DNA of 64,000 nucleotides from Prolixibacteraceae bacterium (GCA_028282705.1 JANQHI010000006.1:1-64000); one strand, 5' to 3'. Shown: positions 9,551-19,542, counted from the stretch's first letter. Made by a program: numbers and translations. Notes: a model not told the origin generated them from the sequence alone.

Positions 9551-11011
9551 ATGAAATTTTTCATTACCCTGATTGCAGCAGCAATTGTTTTGTTTAATGT
9601 TAGCTGCATTTTTGCTCAAGAGGCTGATACAATTACAACTATTGAAACAACCCAAACCACTGTAACATCAAAAAGTGACACTTCAGTAATTCTAATATCA
9701 AAAGAGAGGGAACAACCTTATTCCATAATAACCTTGCTAAGAGGCTTGTTAGGGATGGCTGTCCTTATATTTTTAGGTTTTTTATTAAGTAAGAACAGGA
9801 AAAATATTCCCTGGAAGACAGTTGTTGGAGGGTTGGCCATACAGGTCTCATTGGCTGCAGGCATTTTATATGTTCCCATAGTACGCAAAATATTTGAATT
9901 TTTCGGGAAACTATTTGTCCTTGTCCTTGATTTCACTAAAGAGGGTAGCACATTTTTGTTGGGCGACCTGATGAATGCTGAAACATATGGATATATATTC
10001 CTTTTTCAGGTGTTGCCCACCATTATCTTTTTCTCAGCATTAACAAGCCTGTTGTTTTATTATGGGATCATACAGGTTATTGTAAGGGCATTAGCCTGGG
10101 TTTTTACTAAGGCTTTAAGGATATCTGGTGCTGAATCACTTTCAGTTGCAGGGAATATATTCCTTGGGCAAACAGAATCCCCATTACTGATTAAAGCATA
10201 CTTGGCTAAGATGAGTAAATCTGAAATTTTGCTGGTAATGACAGGAGGCATGGCTACACTGGCAGGAGGGGTATTAGCTGCATACATTGCTGTGCTGGGT
10301 GGGGATGACCCACAGCTCAGGCTTGAATTTGCCAAACACCTGTTGGCAGCTTCTATTATGGCAGCTCCAGCAGCCATAATTTTCTCAAAAATGTTGGTGC
10401 CACCTACTGAAGAAATTGATAAAGAAATAGAAGTTAGCAAAGATAAAATTGGGAGTAATGCCCTTGATGCAATTACAAATGGAACAAGTGAAGGAGTTAA
10501 ACTGGCTGTAAATGTTGGGGCTATGTTATTGGCATTTATTGCCTTTATTGCCATGTTCAACTACATTGTTGGGAAAGTTGGGGACTGGACACAGTTAAAT
10601 GATTTAATAGCATCAGCAACCAATGGGCAATATGATGGTTTGTCTTTACAATTTATTTTAGGCTATACTTTTGCACCACTTATGTGGCTTATTGGTGTTT
10701 GCCCTGAGGATATAACCCTTGTTGGCAGGTTGCTTGGTGAAAAACTGATACTTACAGAATTTATTGGTTATGTTAGCCTGGCTGATTTAAAAACTGCTGG
10801 TGCTTTTACACAAACAAAATCAATTATCATGGCTACCTATATATTATGTGGTTTTGCCAACTTTTCATCCATTGGTATCCAGATTGGGGGTATAGGGTCA
10901 TTGGCTCCAAGCAGGAGGGTATTGTTATCAAAATATGGTGTACCTGCACTTATTGCAGGGACATTAGCTTCATTAATGTCTGCCACAATTATTGGTATGC
11001 TGATGGGGTAA
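9551..11011 (+). CDS. NupC-type concentrative nucleoside transporter
   Basis: FLGQTESPLLIKAYL, MTGGMATLAGGVLAAYI, GFANFSSIGIQIGGIGSLAPSRR. Confidence 0.92.
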   Translation: MKFFITLIAAAIVLFNVSCIFAQEADTITTIETTQTTVTSKSDTSVILISKEREQPYSIITLLRGLLGMAVLIFLGFLLSKNRKNIPWKTVVGGLAIQVSLAAGILYVPIVRKIFEFFGKLFVLVLDFTKEGSTFLLGDLMNAETYGYIFLFQVLPTIIFFSALTSLLFYYGIIQVIVRALAWVFTKALRISGAESLSVAGNIFLGQTESPLLIKAYLAKMSKSEILLVMTGGMATLAGGVLAAYIAVLGGDDPQLRLEFAKHLLAASIMAAPAAIIFSKMLVPPTEEIDKEIEVSKDKIGSNALDAITNGTSEGVKLAVNVGAMLLAFIAFIAMFNYIVGKVGDWTQLNDLIASATNGQYDGLSLQFILGYTFAPLMWLIGVCPEDITLVGRLLGEKLILTEFIGYVSLADLKTAGAFTQTKSIIMATYILCGFANFSSIGIQIGGIGSLAPSRRVLLSKYGVPALIAGTLASLMSATIIGMLMG

Positions 11012-11148
11012 AGTAGGTTAAACAGCTTCTCTTTTTTAACCCCTTGGTAATTTTTGCCTGGAATTAACAAACCTGAACTTTATTTTGTTTTCAGATTATT
11101 AATACCTTTATACAAGCAGGGTAGGGTGAAATACAGATTAGAGAAAGT

Positions 11149-12708
11149 ATGAGGAGTACCATTTTGAAAATAAGCATTGTCCTTTTGGTGGTGATATCCC
11201 TTCCAATTGGGTTTTTCCTGGTAAATGAGCTAACCAAACTCAGTGAGGATGAACAAATGGTTGAAAGGGTATTTACCAAACAACTTGAATCCATACTATT
11301 TTCAGTAAACCAGTATTCAGAAAATGTCATATCCTATTGGGTGAATAACCTTGACTTACCTATTGAATGCAACAGTGATGCCATGCAAGAGGTGGCAAGC
11401 AATGTCTTGGAAAATAATCCATCAATCAGGCAAATAGGTTTTATTGAAACTGGGAAAAATGAATCCCTTGCCATTTATGGGCAAAACCCGGGAACTTTGT
11501 ACACGCGCATAATTGAGGATAAGGAAAAAGTTGATGCCCTGCTTGAATTCCTGGAAAGTGATTACCAAAAAATTGAAATACTTTCTTTAGGAAAAGAAAC
11601 AGGATTATATTTTATCATGAAAAACCAGGGCAGCCAGGTATTATGTTTTATTGTGGTGAACACAGAAGACTTCATCCAGCAAGGGCTTGGTGCTGAAATC
11701 CAGCAGGTATCACAGGAATTGTTTCAGATAGTTGTTTTTGGTCCCATAGATAATAGTATTGTTTATAACACAGGAGTTGATTCTCCTGATATTTCAGAAG
11801 TCCAGCATACACCTTTATGGTATTTCCCAGGCTATGAGCTGGGCATCAAGTTGCTGTCAGGTACAATTGATGGCTTAGTTTCTGAAAGGAGTAAAAAAGG
11901 TAGGAGCATGCTTTGGGGGCTTGTAGCTGTTGTTTTTATTGGGGCTGTTTTTGTGATCTGGAACATCAGGAAAGAAATCAGGTTGGCAGAATTAAAATCA
12001 GATTTTGTATCCAATGTGTCTCATGAGATCAGGACACCTTTGGCACTCATTAGCATGTATGCTGAAACATTAAAATTGAAAAGGCTTTCCAAGCCTGAAA
12101 AATATGAGAGGTACATTGGTACCATCCATGCAGAGTCTGTGAAACTATCAGCTATTGTAAACAACATCCTAAATTTTTCAAAATTAGAAAAGGGGAAGAA
12201 GTTTTTTGGCCTGGTTCCAGAGCCAGTAAATGAGCTTATTGAAACTATATTGCATTCATATAAACCACATTTTGAAGAAAACCAGGTTGAGGTTTCTTAT
12301 ACTCCTTTAGAGAGGAATATTCTGATAAAAGCTGACAGGGAAGGGGTTTCAGAGGCAATAAATAATTTGTTGGATAATGCAATAAAATATGGGAAAGAAT
12401 CTGGCAAAAAAGTAAGTGTAAAATGTATAACTCAAAAAAAGAATGTTTTTATTGAAGTTGAAGACAATGGGATTGGTATTTCAGCAAAAGATAAGAACCA
12501 TATTTTTGATAAATTCTACAGGGTAACAAAAGGAGACCTGGCTAATAAAGTGAAGGGATCAGGGCTAGGGTTGAATATTGTAAAGCAGATAATGAAAAGC
12601 CATGGAGGGGCTGTTTCTGTCAAAAGTAAACCTGGAGAAGGGAGTTGTTTCCGTTTGAAATTTGTAATAGCTAAAAACAAAGGCAATGGTAAAAATTCTG
12701 ATAGTTGA
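11149..12708 (+). CDS. Sensor histidine kinase
   Basis: Two TM segments, H-box FVSNVSHEIRTPLALI, N-box NLLDNAIKYG, G-boxes DNGIGI and GSGLGLNIV. Confidence 0.95.
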   Translation: MRSTILKISIVLLVVISLPIGFFLVNELTKLSEDEQMVERVFTKQLESILFSVNQYSENVISYWVNNLDLPIECNSDAMQEVASNVLENNPSIRQIGFIETGKNESLAIYGQNPGTLYTRIIEDKEKVDALLEFLESDYQKIEILSLGKETGLYFIMKNQGSQVLCFIVVNTEDFIQQGLGAEIQQVSQELFQIVVFGPIDNSIVYNTGVDSPDISEVQHTPLWYFPGYELGIKLLSGTIDGLVSERSKKGRSMLWGLVAVVFIGAVFVIWNIRKEIRLAELKSDFVSNVSHEIRTPLALISMYAETLKLKRLSKPEKYERYIGTIHAESVKLSAIVNNILNFSKLEKGKKFFGLVPEPVNELIETILHSYKPHFEENQVEVSYTPLERNILIKADREGVSEAINNLLDNAIKYGKESGKKVSVKCITQKKNVFIEVEDNGIGISAKDKNHIFDKFYRVTKGDLANKVKGSGLGLNIVKQIMKSHGGAVSVKSKPGEGSCFRLKFVIAKNKGNGKNSDS

Positions 12709-13369
12709 AGATGAGCCTGAAATGTTGGTTGGGCTGCAAGACAACCTTGAATTTGAGGGGTATGAAGTAGATACTGCAAGTAATGGGGAAACAGGGTACA
12801 AAAAATTAATTACAAATAAGTATAGCCTGGCTTTGCTTGATGTAATGCTACCAGACAGGTCTGGTTTTGACATTTGCAAGTCTGCCAGGAAGAAGGGTAT
12901 TGATACGCCTATAATTATGCTTACTGCCAGGGGGGATGAAATGGATAAAGTGAGGGGGCTGGAACTGGGAGCTGATGATTACATAACAAAACCATTCAGT
13001 TTAAGAGAACTTGTGGCAAGGATAAAAACAATCCTCAGAAGGACTTCTGCACAATCAGATAAACCTTCATCAGATGCCTATATAAAAATTGGCAAATTAA
13101 ATGTCTCCTTTGAAAAATTTGATGCCTATTCAAATGAAGGGCCTGTTAAGCTATCCCACAAAGAATTTGATATACTCCAATATTTATATAAAAACCATGG
13201 AGGGGTAGTAACAAGATATAATTTGCTTGACCATGTTTGGGGACTTGATTACCAGCCCACCCAGCGCACAGTTGACAATTTTATCCTCAGGTTGCGACAA
13301 AAAGTTGATACTCCTGAAGAGCAGCATATTATTACTGTTCATGGTATTGGCTATAAGCTTGTTCTCTAG
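12686..13369 (+). CDS. OmpR/PhoB-family response regulator
   Basis: Receiver ILIVEDEPEML..LLDVMLPDRSG..KPFSLRELVARI plus winged helix; overlaps the kinase gene by 23 nt. Confidence 0.95.
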   Translation: MVKILIVEDEPEMLVGLQDNLEFEGYEVDTASNGETGYKKLITNKYSLALLDVMLPDRSGFDICKSARKKGIDTPIIMLTARGDEMDKVRGLELGADDYITKPFSLRELVARIKTILRRTSAQSDKPSSDAYIKIGKLNVSFEKFDAYSNEGPVKLSHKEFDILQYLYKNHGGVVTRYNLLDHVWGLDYQPTQRTVDNFILRLRQKVDTPEEQHIITVHGIGYKLVL

Positions 13370-13461
13370 GTTATTACATATAATATTCATCATGCATATT
13401 GGTATTTCACCCCTGTTTTTGTGACAATCTTATGACATTTTATGGCCACATGTAAAATTAG

Positions 13462-13496
13462 TTTGACATTGTAGTTAAATGGCAGGCCTACTTTTG
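13462..13496 (+). promoter_or_regulatory. Possible Bacteroidota-type promoter
   Basis: TTTG-N23-TACTTTTG upstream of the 13538 CDS; spacer is longer than the usual ~19-21. Confidence 0.3.
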
Positions 13497-13537
13497 GACT
13501 GTAAAACAAAAACATTTAACATTAAAAATTTTAAACC

Positions 13538-13921
13538 ATGAAAACAATTAAACTATTTATGATGACAGGCCTGGTTGTAACATTTTTATTTACAGCTAAT
13601 TTTTCAAATGCAACCTCAGGAGAAGCAGCTTTAGCAAAGCAGGAATTGTACCAAACAATAACTGAAGTATTTGAAAAAGACCTTCCTAAAAAGGGAAATT
13701 ACTTATATGAAAACTACATTTATAAACTAAATGATAAAGTGGCGGTTACTTTCAAGGTAAAAGAAGATGGTGAAGTGAAAGTTTTGGAAGTAAAAAGTAA
13801 GAATTATGATGCATCTCAATACACCAAGCATGTTTTTTCTTCAACCCAGGTGAAAGCCAAACAGCTTCTTGCCGGGAAAACATTTCAGATGGATATACAT
13901 GTAAAATTCAAAGCAAAATAA
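13538..13921 (+). CDS. Secreted hypothetical protein
   Basis: Signal peptide; 127 aa; TonB-C-like KVAVTFKVKEDGEVKVLEVKS. Confidence 0.65.
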   Translation: MKTIKLFMMTGLVVTFLFTANFSNATSGEAALAKQELYQTITEVFEKDLPKKGNYLYENYIYKLNDKVAVTFKVKEDGEVKVLEVKSKNYDASQYTKHVFSSTQVKAKQLLAGKTFQMDIHVKFKAK

Positions 13922-13979
13922 TATGCCATAATCTGTGAATTAAGGTATCAAATTTATACTTTTAGGTAAAATCAAGGAG

Positions 13980-15044
13980 ATGGAGAATAAGTTATTTGGG
14001 ATATGGATTTGTATTATTTTAGCCTTCAGCTTAGGGGAGCTGAGGGCTTCTGATTGGAAAAAAGTTGTGGAGCTGAAAGGAACCTGGCTTTTTTCAATTG
14101 GTGATGATCCAGCATGGGTACAGCCTTCAGCAAATACTGATGGTTGGCACAAAATTTCTGTACCTGCTGAATGGGAAAGGTTTTACCCGGGATACAATGG
14201 GTTTGCATGGTATCGCAGATCATTTGACCTGAAAACTGTACCTGACAGTGAAGAACTGGTTTTGTTCCTTGGTTACATTGATGATGTTGACGAGGTTTTT
14301 ATTAATGGTATTAAGATAGGCCAGTCTGGTGGTTTTTTTCCAAATTACCAAACAGCTTATAATGTTGAAAGGCAATATTTTATCCCAAAGGATTTATTAA
14401 AAACCACAGGCAATGTAATAGCTGTCAGGGTATATGATGAAGGAAAACCTGGAGGTATAATTAATGGTGATAAAATAGGTATATACAGTAATACTGAAGA
14501 TGCTTTATTGATTTATAACCTAAGGGGGAATTGGAAATTTACTACACGTAAATATAACAATATCCATTCACCACAATTTGATGACAGCAGCTTTAAGGAA
14601 CTTTATGTTCCTGCCACGTGGGAATCACAAGGATACCAAAGATATGATGGGCGTGCCTGGTATAGGAAAGAATTTACTTTACCCGAAAACTTCCCTTCAA
14701 GAAATTTATACTTGGTATTGGGAATGATCGATGAGCTGGATAAAGTATACATCAATGGTGAATATATAGGTTCAACAAAGGACCTTGATGTATATAATGA
14801 GAGGAACATAAATGATGCTTATCGTTGGTACAGGTCATATGAAATTCCTGAAGGTACCTTAAAAAAGAATAATGTTATATCTGTTGAAGTGTTGGATAAA
14901 TATGGTGAAGGAGGTATCTATTCAGGGCCTGTAGGCATTATGAAAGAAGAGGATAGGAATGAATTTATAAGATATAACAAGGTAGGTGAGAAAAAAAGCC
15001 TTTTTAGAAGTATCCTTGAATATTTTATGCAATGGGATCAGTAA
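13980..15044 (+). CDS. Secreted protein with two GH2-type sugar-binding (jelly-roll) domains
   Basis: Repeated W.KISVPAEWE..Y.GFAWYRRSF..LFLGYIDDVDEVFINGIKIG, as in GH2 sugar-binding domains; no catalytic domain. Confidence 0.75.
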   Translation: MENKLFGIWICIILAFSLGELRASDWKKVVELKGTWLFSIGDDPAWVQPSANTDGWHKISVPAEWERFYPGYNGFAWYRRSFDLKTVPDSEELVLFLGYIDDVDEVFINGIKIGQSGGFFPNYQTAYNVERQYFIPKDLLKTTGNVIAVRVYDEGKPGGIINGDKIGIYSNTEDALLIYNLRGNWKFTTRKYNNIHSPQFDDSSFKELYVPATWESQGYQRYDGRAWYRKEFTLPENFPSRNLYLVLGMIDELDKVYINGEYIGSTKDLDVYNERNINDAYRWYRSYEIPEGTLKKNNVISVEVLDKYGEGGIYSGPVGIMKEEDRNEFIRYNKVGEKKSLFRSILEYFMQWDQ

Positions 15045-15054
15045 ATTCATAGGG

Positions 15055-16047
15055 ATGAAACTTTTTAATAAACATATAATTTTATTAGCCTTATTTACAC
15101 TTTTTGCAAATTTGGCAACAGGTGTGATTGATACCCACTCTGAGGTAATTTTAGATGGGAAATGGAAATTTAAAGTTGGGGATAACCCTTCCTGGTCATC
15201 GCCTGATTTTGATGATTCAAGTTGGGATGAAATTAAAGCACCTGGTAATTGGGAAAGCCAAGGGTATAGGAAGTATGATGGAATAGCCTGGTATAGGAAA
15301 AAAGTTACACCAAGTAAAAACTTTGAAGGAAGGACATCTGTACTGGAACTGGGTTTTATTGATGACGTGGATGAGGTTTTTATAAATGGTGTTAAAATAG
15401 GGCAAACTGGTAAATTCCCACCTGGGTATAAGACTGGTTATAAAACTTATAGGAAATATCATATTCCAAGCCAGTTAATAAAATTTGGGGAAGAAAATTC
15501 AATTGCAGTCAGGGTATATGATGCAACATTGTTTGGTGGGATTGTTAATGGAAAACTAAAGATACTTTTTAAAGAAGGTAGCCTGCCATTGGATATTGAC
15601 CTTGCAGGAGAATGGTTCTTTAATACTGGGAAAAATGTTGATATAAATAAAAGGACACCAATATATGTGCCTGGATTATGGGAAAACCAGGGTTTTTATA
15701 ACTATGATGGATATGCTGTATATTCAAATACTTTTAAAATTCCTGAAGGCTTAAAATCAAAAAGGCTAGTCTTTATGGTTGGTAGAATTGATGATGTGGA
15801 TAGGGTATATATAAATGGGAAATTGGTTGGGGCAACTGGCAAATATGACCAGAGGGTTGGAGAAGATTACCACCTTGAATTCAGAAATTATTTCATACCG
15901 GAAGGTATAGTAAAACAAGGGCAAATAAACACCATAGAAATAAAAGTTTGGGATGAGAGGTGGGATGGAGGAATTGTTGAAGGGCCAATTGGGATTGTTG
16001 CCCAGGACAAATTCAGGGAGTACTGGATGGGCAAAAGAAGGTACTAA
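15055..16047 (+). CDS. Tandem paralog of upstream secreted GH2-type sugar-binding domain protein
   Basis: Same repeated motifs (IKAPGNWESQGYRKYDGIAWYRKK, ELGFIDDVDEVFINGVKIG, VGRIDDVDRVYINGKLVG); start trimmed to MKLFNKH. Confidence 0.75.
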   Translation: MKLFNKHIILLALFTLFANLATGVIDTHSEVILDGKWKFKVGDNPSWSSPDFDDSSWDEIKAPGNWESQGYRKYDGIAWYRKKVTPSKNFEGRTSVLELGFIDDVDEVFINGVKIGQTGKFPPGYKTGYKTYRKYHIPSQLIKFGEENSIAVRVYDATLFGGIVNGKLKILFKEGSLPLDIDLAGEWFFNTGKNVDINKRTPIYVPGLWENQGFYNYDGYAVYSNTFKIPEGLKSKRLVFMVGRIDDVDRVYINGKLVGATGKYDQRVGEDYHLEFRNYFIPEGIVKQGQINTIEIKVWDERWDGGIVEGPIGIVAQDKFREYWMGKRRY

Positions 16048-16080
16048 CCTGAGCTTAACATTTTAAATTGAGCTCAGGTT
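16046..16080. terminator. Bidirectional hairpin between convergent genes
   Basis: AACCTGAGCT-N15-AGCTCAGGTT perfect 10-bp inverted repeat. Confidence 0.6.
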
Positions 16081-16089
16081 ACTCTAGTT

Positions 16090-17301
16090 TTACTGGATAC
16101 CTTTGGACCAATCAGAATTATAAAGGTAATCATTATAAGGAAACCTGGCTGAATGGACTTTGATCACTTTACCATAAATGGCACGTTTAAAATCATCAAT
16201 ATTTTCTTTCTGAATAGCTGAAATAAATAAAGATGGGGTATTGTTTTTAGCCATCCATGAATTTTGCCACTCTTCCAGTGAAATGTTTTCTTTTGTTTTT
16301 GGGGTAAGGTCATCCTCGTCCTTTTCCACGTAAGTGAAAGCATCAATTTTATTAAAAACGTAAACAACAGGCTTATCTCCTGCATCAATTTCCTTTAAAG
16401 TATTATTCACGATTTCAATTTGCTCTTCAAACCCCGGGTGAGAAATATCTACTACATGTATCAATATGTCTGATTCCCTGACCTCATCAAGGGTTGATTT
16501 AAATGACTCAACCAACCCATGGGGTAATTTTCGTATAAAACCAACAGTGTCAGCCAATAAAAAAGGAAGGTTCTCAATTACCACTTTCCTTACAGTAGTG
16601 TCAAGGGTAGCAAACAGTTTATTCTCAGCAAATACATCTGACTTGCTCAGCAGGTTCATAATGGTTGATTTTCCCACATTGGTATACCCTACCAATGCTA
16701 CCCTGGTAAGTTTGCCCCTGTTTTTTCGTTGGGTTGCTTTTTGTTTGTCAATTTTTTTAAGCTGGTCTTTTAACCTTGATATTTTATCAAGTATGATCCT
16801 TCGGTCAGTTTCAATTTGTGTTTCACCAGGTCCACGCATGCCAATGCCCCCACGTTGTCTTTCAAGGTGGGTCCACATGCGTGTAAGCCTGGGCAATAGG
16901 TATTGATATTGTGCCAGCTCAACCTGTGTTTTGGCATGGGCTGTTTTTGCCCTTTTTGCAAATATATCCAGGATTAAATTTGTGCGGTCAAGTACTTTAC
17001 AATTCAGTTCCTTTTCAATATTCCTAAGCTGGGTAGGGCTAAGTTCATCATCAAAAATAACAGTATCTATCTCTTCTACCTTTATAAAATTATTGATTTC
17101 ATCTAGCTTCCCTGATCCTACAAAGGTGGCAGGATTGGGAATGTCAAGGCGTTGCACAAAATGCTTAAGCACTTCAGCCCCAGCAGTATCTGCCAGGAAT
17201 TCAAGTTCATCTAAATATTCTTTAGCCTGCTTTTCATCCTGGTTGTGGTTGATCAACCCAACAATAATTGCTTTTTCAATATCTGGTGATGTTTCAATCA
17301 T
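16090..17301 (-). CDS. hflX: GTPase HflX
   Basis: GSGKLDEI, RLTRMWTHLERQRGGIGMRGPGETQIETDRR, VALVGYTNVGKSTIMNLL, ADTVGFIRKLPHGLVESFKSTLDE. Confidence 0.97.
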   Translation of the reverse strand: MIETSPDIEKAIIVGLINHNQDEKQAKEYLDELEFLADTAGAEVLKHFVQRLDIPNPATFVGSGKLDEINNFIKVEEIDTVIFDDELSPTQLRNIEKELNCKVLDRTNLILDIFAKRAKTAHAKTQVELAQYQYLLPRLTRMWTHLERQRGGIGMRGPGETQIETDRRIILDKISRLKDQLKKIDKQKATQRKNRGKLTRVALVGYTNVGKSTIMNLLSKSDVFAENKLFATLDTTVRKVVIENLPFLLADTVGFIRKLPHGLVESFKSTLDEVRESDILIHVVDISHPGFEEQIEIVNNTLKEIDAGDKPVVYVFNKIDAFTYVEKDEDDLTPKTKENISLEEWQNSWMAKNNTPSLFISAIQKENIDDFKRAIYGKVIKVHSARFPYNDYLYNSDWSKGIQ

Positions 17302-17308
17302 ATAATAA

Positions 17309-17345
17309 CAAAAAAAACTCCTGGCTCATTAATGAACCAGGAGCA
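17309..17345 (-). terminator. Rho-independent terminator downstream of tonB-family gene
   Basis: Minus strand CTCCTGG..TCAT-TA-ATGA..CCAGGAG followed by a T tract. Confidence 0.75.
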
Positions 17346-17366
17346 CAAAAATATGGTTTTATATTT

Positions 17367-18059
17367 TTACTGCAACACAAAGTTAATAGGGACAGTGTAA
17401 GAAACCCTTACAGGTTTTCCTCTTTGCTTCCCAGGTTTCCATTTAGGTAAGTTGTTTACCACACGCAGAGCTTCTTTGTCAAGTGATGGGTCAACACCTC
17501 TGGCAATAGTTGCATTAGAGATGCTTCCATCTTTATCAACAACAAAAGTTACATAAACTTTTCCTTGGATACCATTTTCCTGTGCAATTACAGGATAACT
17601 TATTGAGTTCCCAATAAATTTCCTTAGAGCTAACTCTCCTCCAGGGAATTCGGGCATTTCTTCCACAATGTAGAATACCTGTGCTTCTTCCTCTTCTTCT
17701 TCTTCAGCAGTCTCAATAATTGGAGCTACATCAATGATGGTTTCATCATCAGCCTCAGTATCTTCAATTTCCAACTCATCTTCAATCTCCACATCATCAT
17801 CAACAATGTTAAGTACCTCAACAACTTTTGGTGGTGGAGGCGGTGGAGGTGGTTTTACTTCTTCCTGCCTTGTAATTGGGATAATTTCTTCTTCAACCTC
17901 TTGAGCCTGAATAGTACCTAAAGAGCTACTTTGTTTAGGTTTGGTAGTCCATTCAAATGCAACAAGCGTGATTAAAAGAGCTATAACCAATCCAGACATC
18001 AGGAAAATATTCCTTTTGCTTTCAAGGTCTGCTTTCTTTGATTTTTTGACTTCCATCAC
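17367..18059 (-). CDS. Energy transducer TonB family protein
   Basis: N-terminal TM, Pro-rich EVKPPPPPPPPKVVEVL, acidic linker, C-terminal FPGGELALRKFIGNSISYPVIAQENGIQGKVYVTFVVDKDGSI. Confidence 0.9.
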   Translation of the reverse strand: MMEVKKSKKADLESKRNIFLMSGLVIALLITLVAFEWTTKPKQSSSLGTIQAQEVEEEIIPITRQEEVKPPPPPPPPKVVEVLNIVDDDVEIEDELEIEDTEADDETIIDVAPIIETAEEEEEEEAQVFYIVEEMPEFPGGELALRKFIGNSISYPVIAQENGIQGKVYVTFVVDKDGSISNATIARGVDPSLDKEALRVVNNLPKWKPGKQRGKPVRVSYTVPINFVLQ

Positions 18060-18274
18060 TTGTTATTTTTAGTTTATTTAATTCAATTTAGCGTTGCAAA
18101 ATTTGGGCTTTAAAGATAAAAAATAATCTGCAAAAGCAACAGGTTTTTAATTTTTAATACATAAAATCCTTATTTCAGGATATAATCAATTTAACCCAAC
18201 CTGGGTTACAACAAAAACTTTACCAAAAACACACAGTAAGGAACAAAAAATATTTTTATATTTGCCACCCAATG

Positions 18275-18348
18275 GGGGCTATAGCTCAGTTGGCTAGAGT
18301 GCTTGACTGGCAGTCAAGAGGTCACGGGTTCGACTCCCGTTAGCTCCA
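18275..18348 (+). tRNA. tRNA-Ala (anticodon GGC)
   Basis: GGGGCTATAGCTCAGTTGGCTAGAGTGCTTGACTGGCAGTCAAGAGGTCACGGGTTCGACTCCCGTTAGCTCCA; acceptor GGGGCTA/TAGCTCC pairs, anticodon loop CTGGCAG. Confidence 0.95.
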
Positions 18349-18350
18349 CA
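18335..18350 (+). repeat. att direct repeat (left, within tRNA-Ala 3' end)
   Basis: TCCCGTTAGCTCCACA, identical to 27299-27314. Confidence 0.92.
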
Positions 18351-18383
18351 GTTTTCTTTGATTAACAGTATTTTACAGTGATA

Positions 18384-18404
18384 TTAGCCAACATTTAGCC
18401 AACC
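18384..18404 (+). repeat. Left arm-type repeat pair (putative integrase arm sites)
   Basis: TTAGCCAACATTTAGCCAACC; 19/21 identical to 27140-27160. Confidence 0.7.
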
Positions 18405-18705
18405 ATTTATCAAAAAGCTTCTTTAATCATTTGAATTTTTAGCGGCCTGGGGATCATATAGGACTGGTGTATGAGGTATCAAAAAAATCGGATAAGTTAG
18501 TGACCGCTCCTTTCTTCTTGCGAAGGTGGTATAACTTACCCGAAATCTTAAATGTAAAGTTATAGTATTCAAATGTGATTAACAACATTTGGTTATCAAT
18601 CACTTACTAAATATCCCGGAATATAAATGAGAAAAGCTTTAAATGTAGTAACCTAAATTATATTAAGATGCTGACAAGTTTTATGGATTGTTTATAGAGA
18701 AGATT

Positions 18706-18999
18706 TTATTTAAGTTGTTTTAGAAGGTGTTCCAAGTCCTGACGAGATTGTATCTTATATATATTCCCATTATATTCTATAAAGCCATTTAACTCGAATG
18801 TAGATTCATTTGATTTAGCAAATAATTCCCAAACTTCTACGCCTAATGCTTCTGAAATGTTTTTAAGCGTAGATAAGGTTGGATTACCTTTTGGAGCCAG
18901 AACCCTCGTGAGGGATTCTCTGGCTATTCCCATTTTTTCAGCAAGGTCCTTTAATTTTATATTCTGTTTTTTACATATTTCTTTAACAATTAGAGTCAT
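18706..18999 (-). CDS. XRE-family helix-turn-helix regulator
   Basis: IKLKDLAEKMGIARESLTRVLAPKGNPTLSTLKNISEALGVEVWELF. Confidence 0.88.
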   Translation of the reverse strand: MTLIVKEICKKQNIKLKDLAEKMGIARESLTRVLAPKGNPTLSTLKNISEALGVEVWELFAKSNESTFELNGFIEYNGNIYKIQSRQDLEHLLKQLK

Positions 19000-19002
19000 G
19001 AC

Positions 19003-19140
19003 GTAATATTGTAAGTTATCCTATAAAGATAATAAATTAACAATAAAATCAATTAAATGTAACTCTTAGTATCACTTTCCGGTTAAAAATTTTTGAATTT
19101 ATTGATTTATAATATATCTTTGAGTAACATATAATATCAC
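19003..19140. promoter_or_regulatory. Divergent control region with three 17-bp operator-like motifs
   Basis: GTAACTCTTAGTATCAC (19059-19075), GTAACATATAATATCAC (19124-19140), inverted copy GTAATATTGTAAGTTAT (19003-19019). Confidence 0.55.
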
Positions 19141-19150
19141 ATCGAATAAA

Positions 19151-19315
19151 ATGGATTATAGACAAATTGAAATAGCAAAACAAAATTACATCAGAATAAA
19201 TGGCATTAAATGGTATTTAGAGAAATATCTTGAATACCTAAAAGCAAGTACGTTTTTAACACAAAAAGAGATTTTTGAGAAATACTATTCTGTTAGAAAC
19301 GAATTATATAAATAA
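19151..19315 (+). CDS. Small hypothetical protein (54 aa)
   Basis: ATG..TAA reading MDYRQIEIAKQNYIRINGIKWYLEKYLEYLKASTFLTQKEIFEKYYSVRNELYK; below the length cutoff of the ORF track. Confidence 0.5.
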   Translation: MDYRQIEIAKQNYIRINGIKWYLEKYLEYLKASTFLTQKEIFEKYYSVRNELYK

Positions 19316-19323
19316 TATTCACA

Positions 19324-19542
19324 ATGGATTTTGAACTATTTAAATTCAGAACTACAACATTGGCAAATGAGTCAAAGCAAATAAAAAGAAATTTTGACTT
19401 AGGCTTAATACCAGGTGAGGAAGCACTGGAGAAATTAGATGTAATTGAAGGTAAACTCTTAGTCCTCATTAATGATATTGATAACTGTAATGGTAAGTCA
19501 AAACAAGTGTTTGGCAGAACCTTATCTTTTAGCTCCAATTAG
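19324..19542 (+). CDS. Small hypothetical protein
   Basis: 72 aa ORF 8 nt downstream of the previous small ORF, same strand. Confidence 0.5.
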   Translation: MDFELFKFRTTTLANESKQIKRNFDLGLIPGEEALEKLDVIEGKLLVLINDIDNCNGKSKQVFGRTLSFSSN

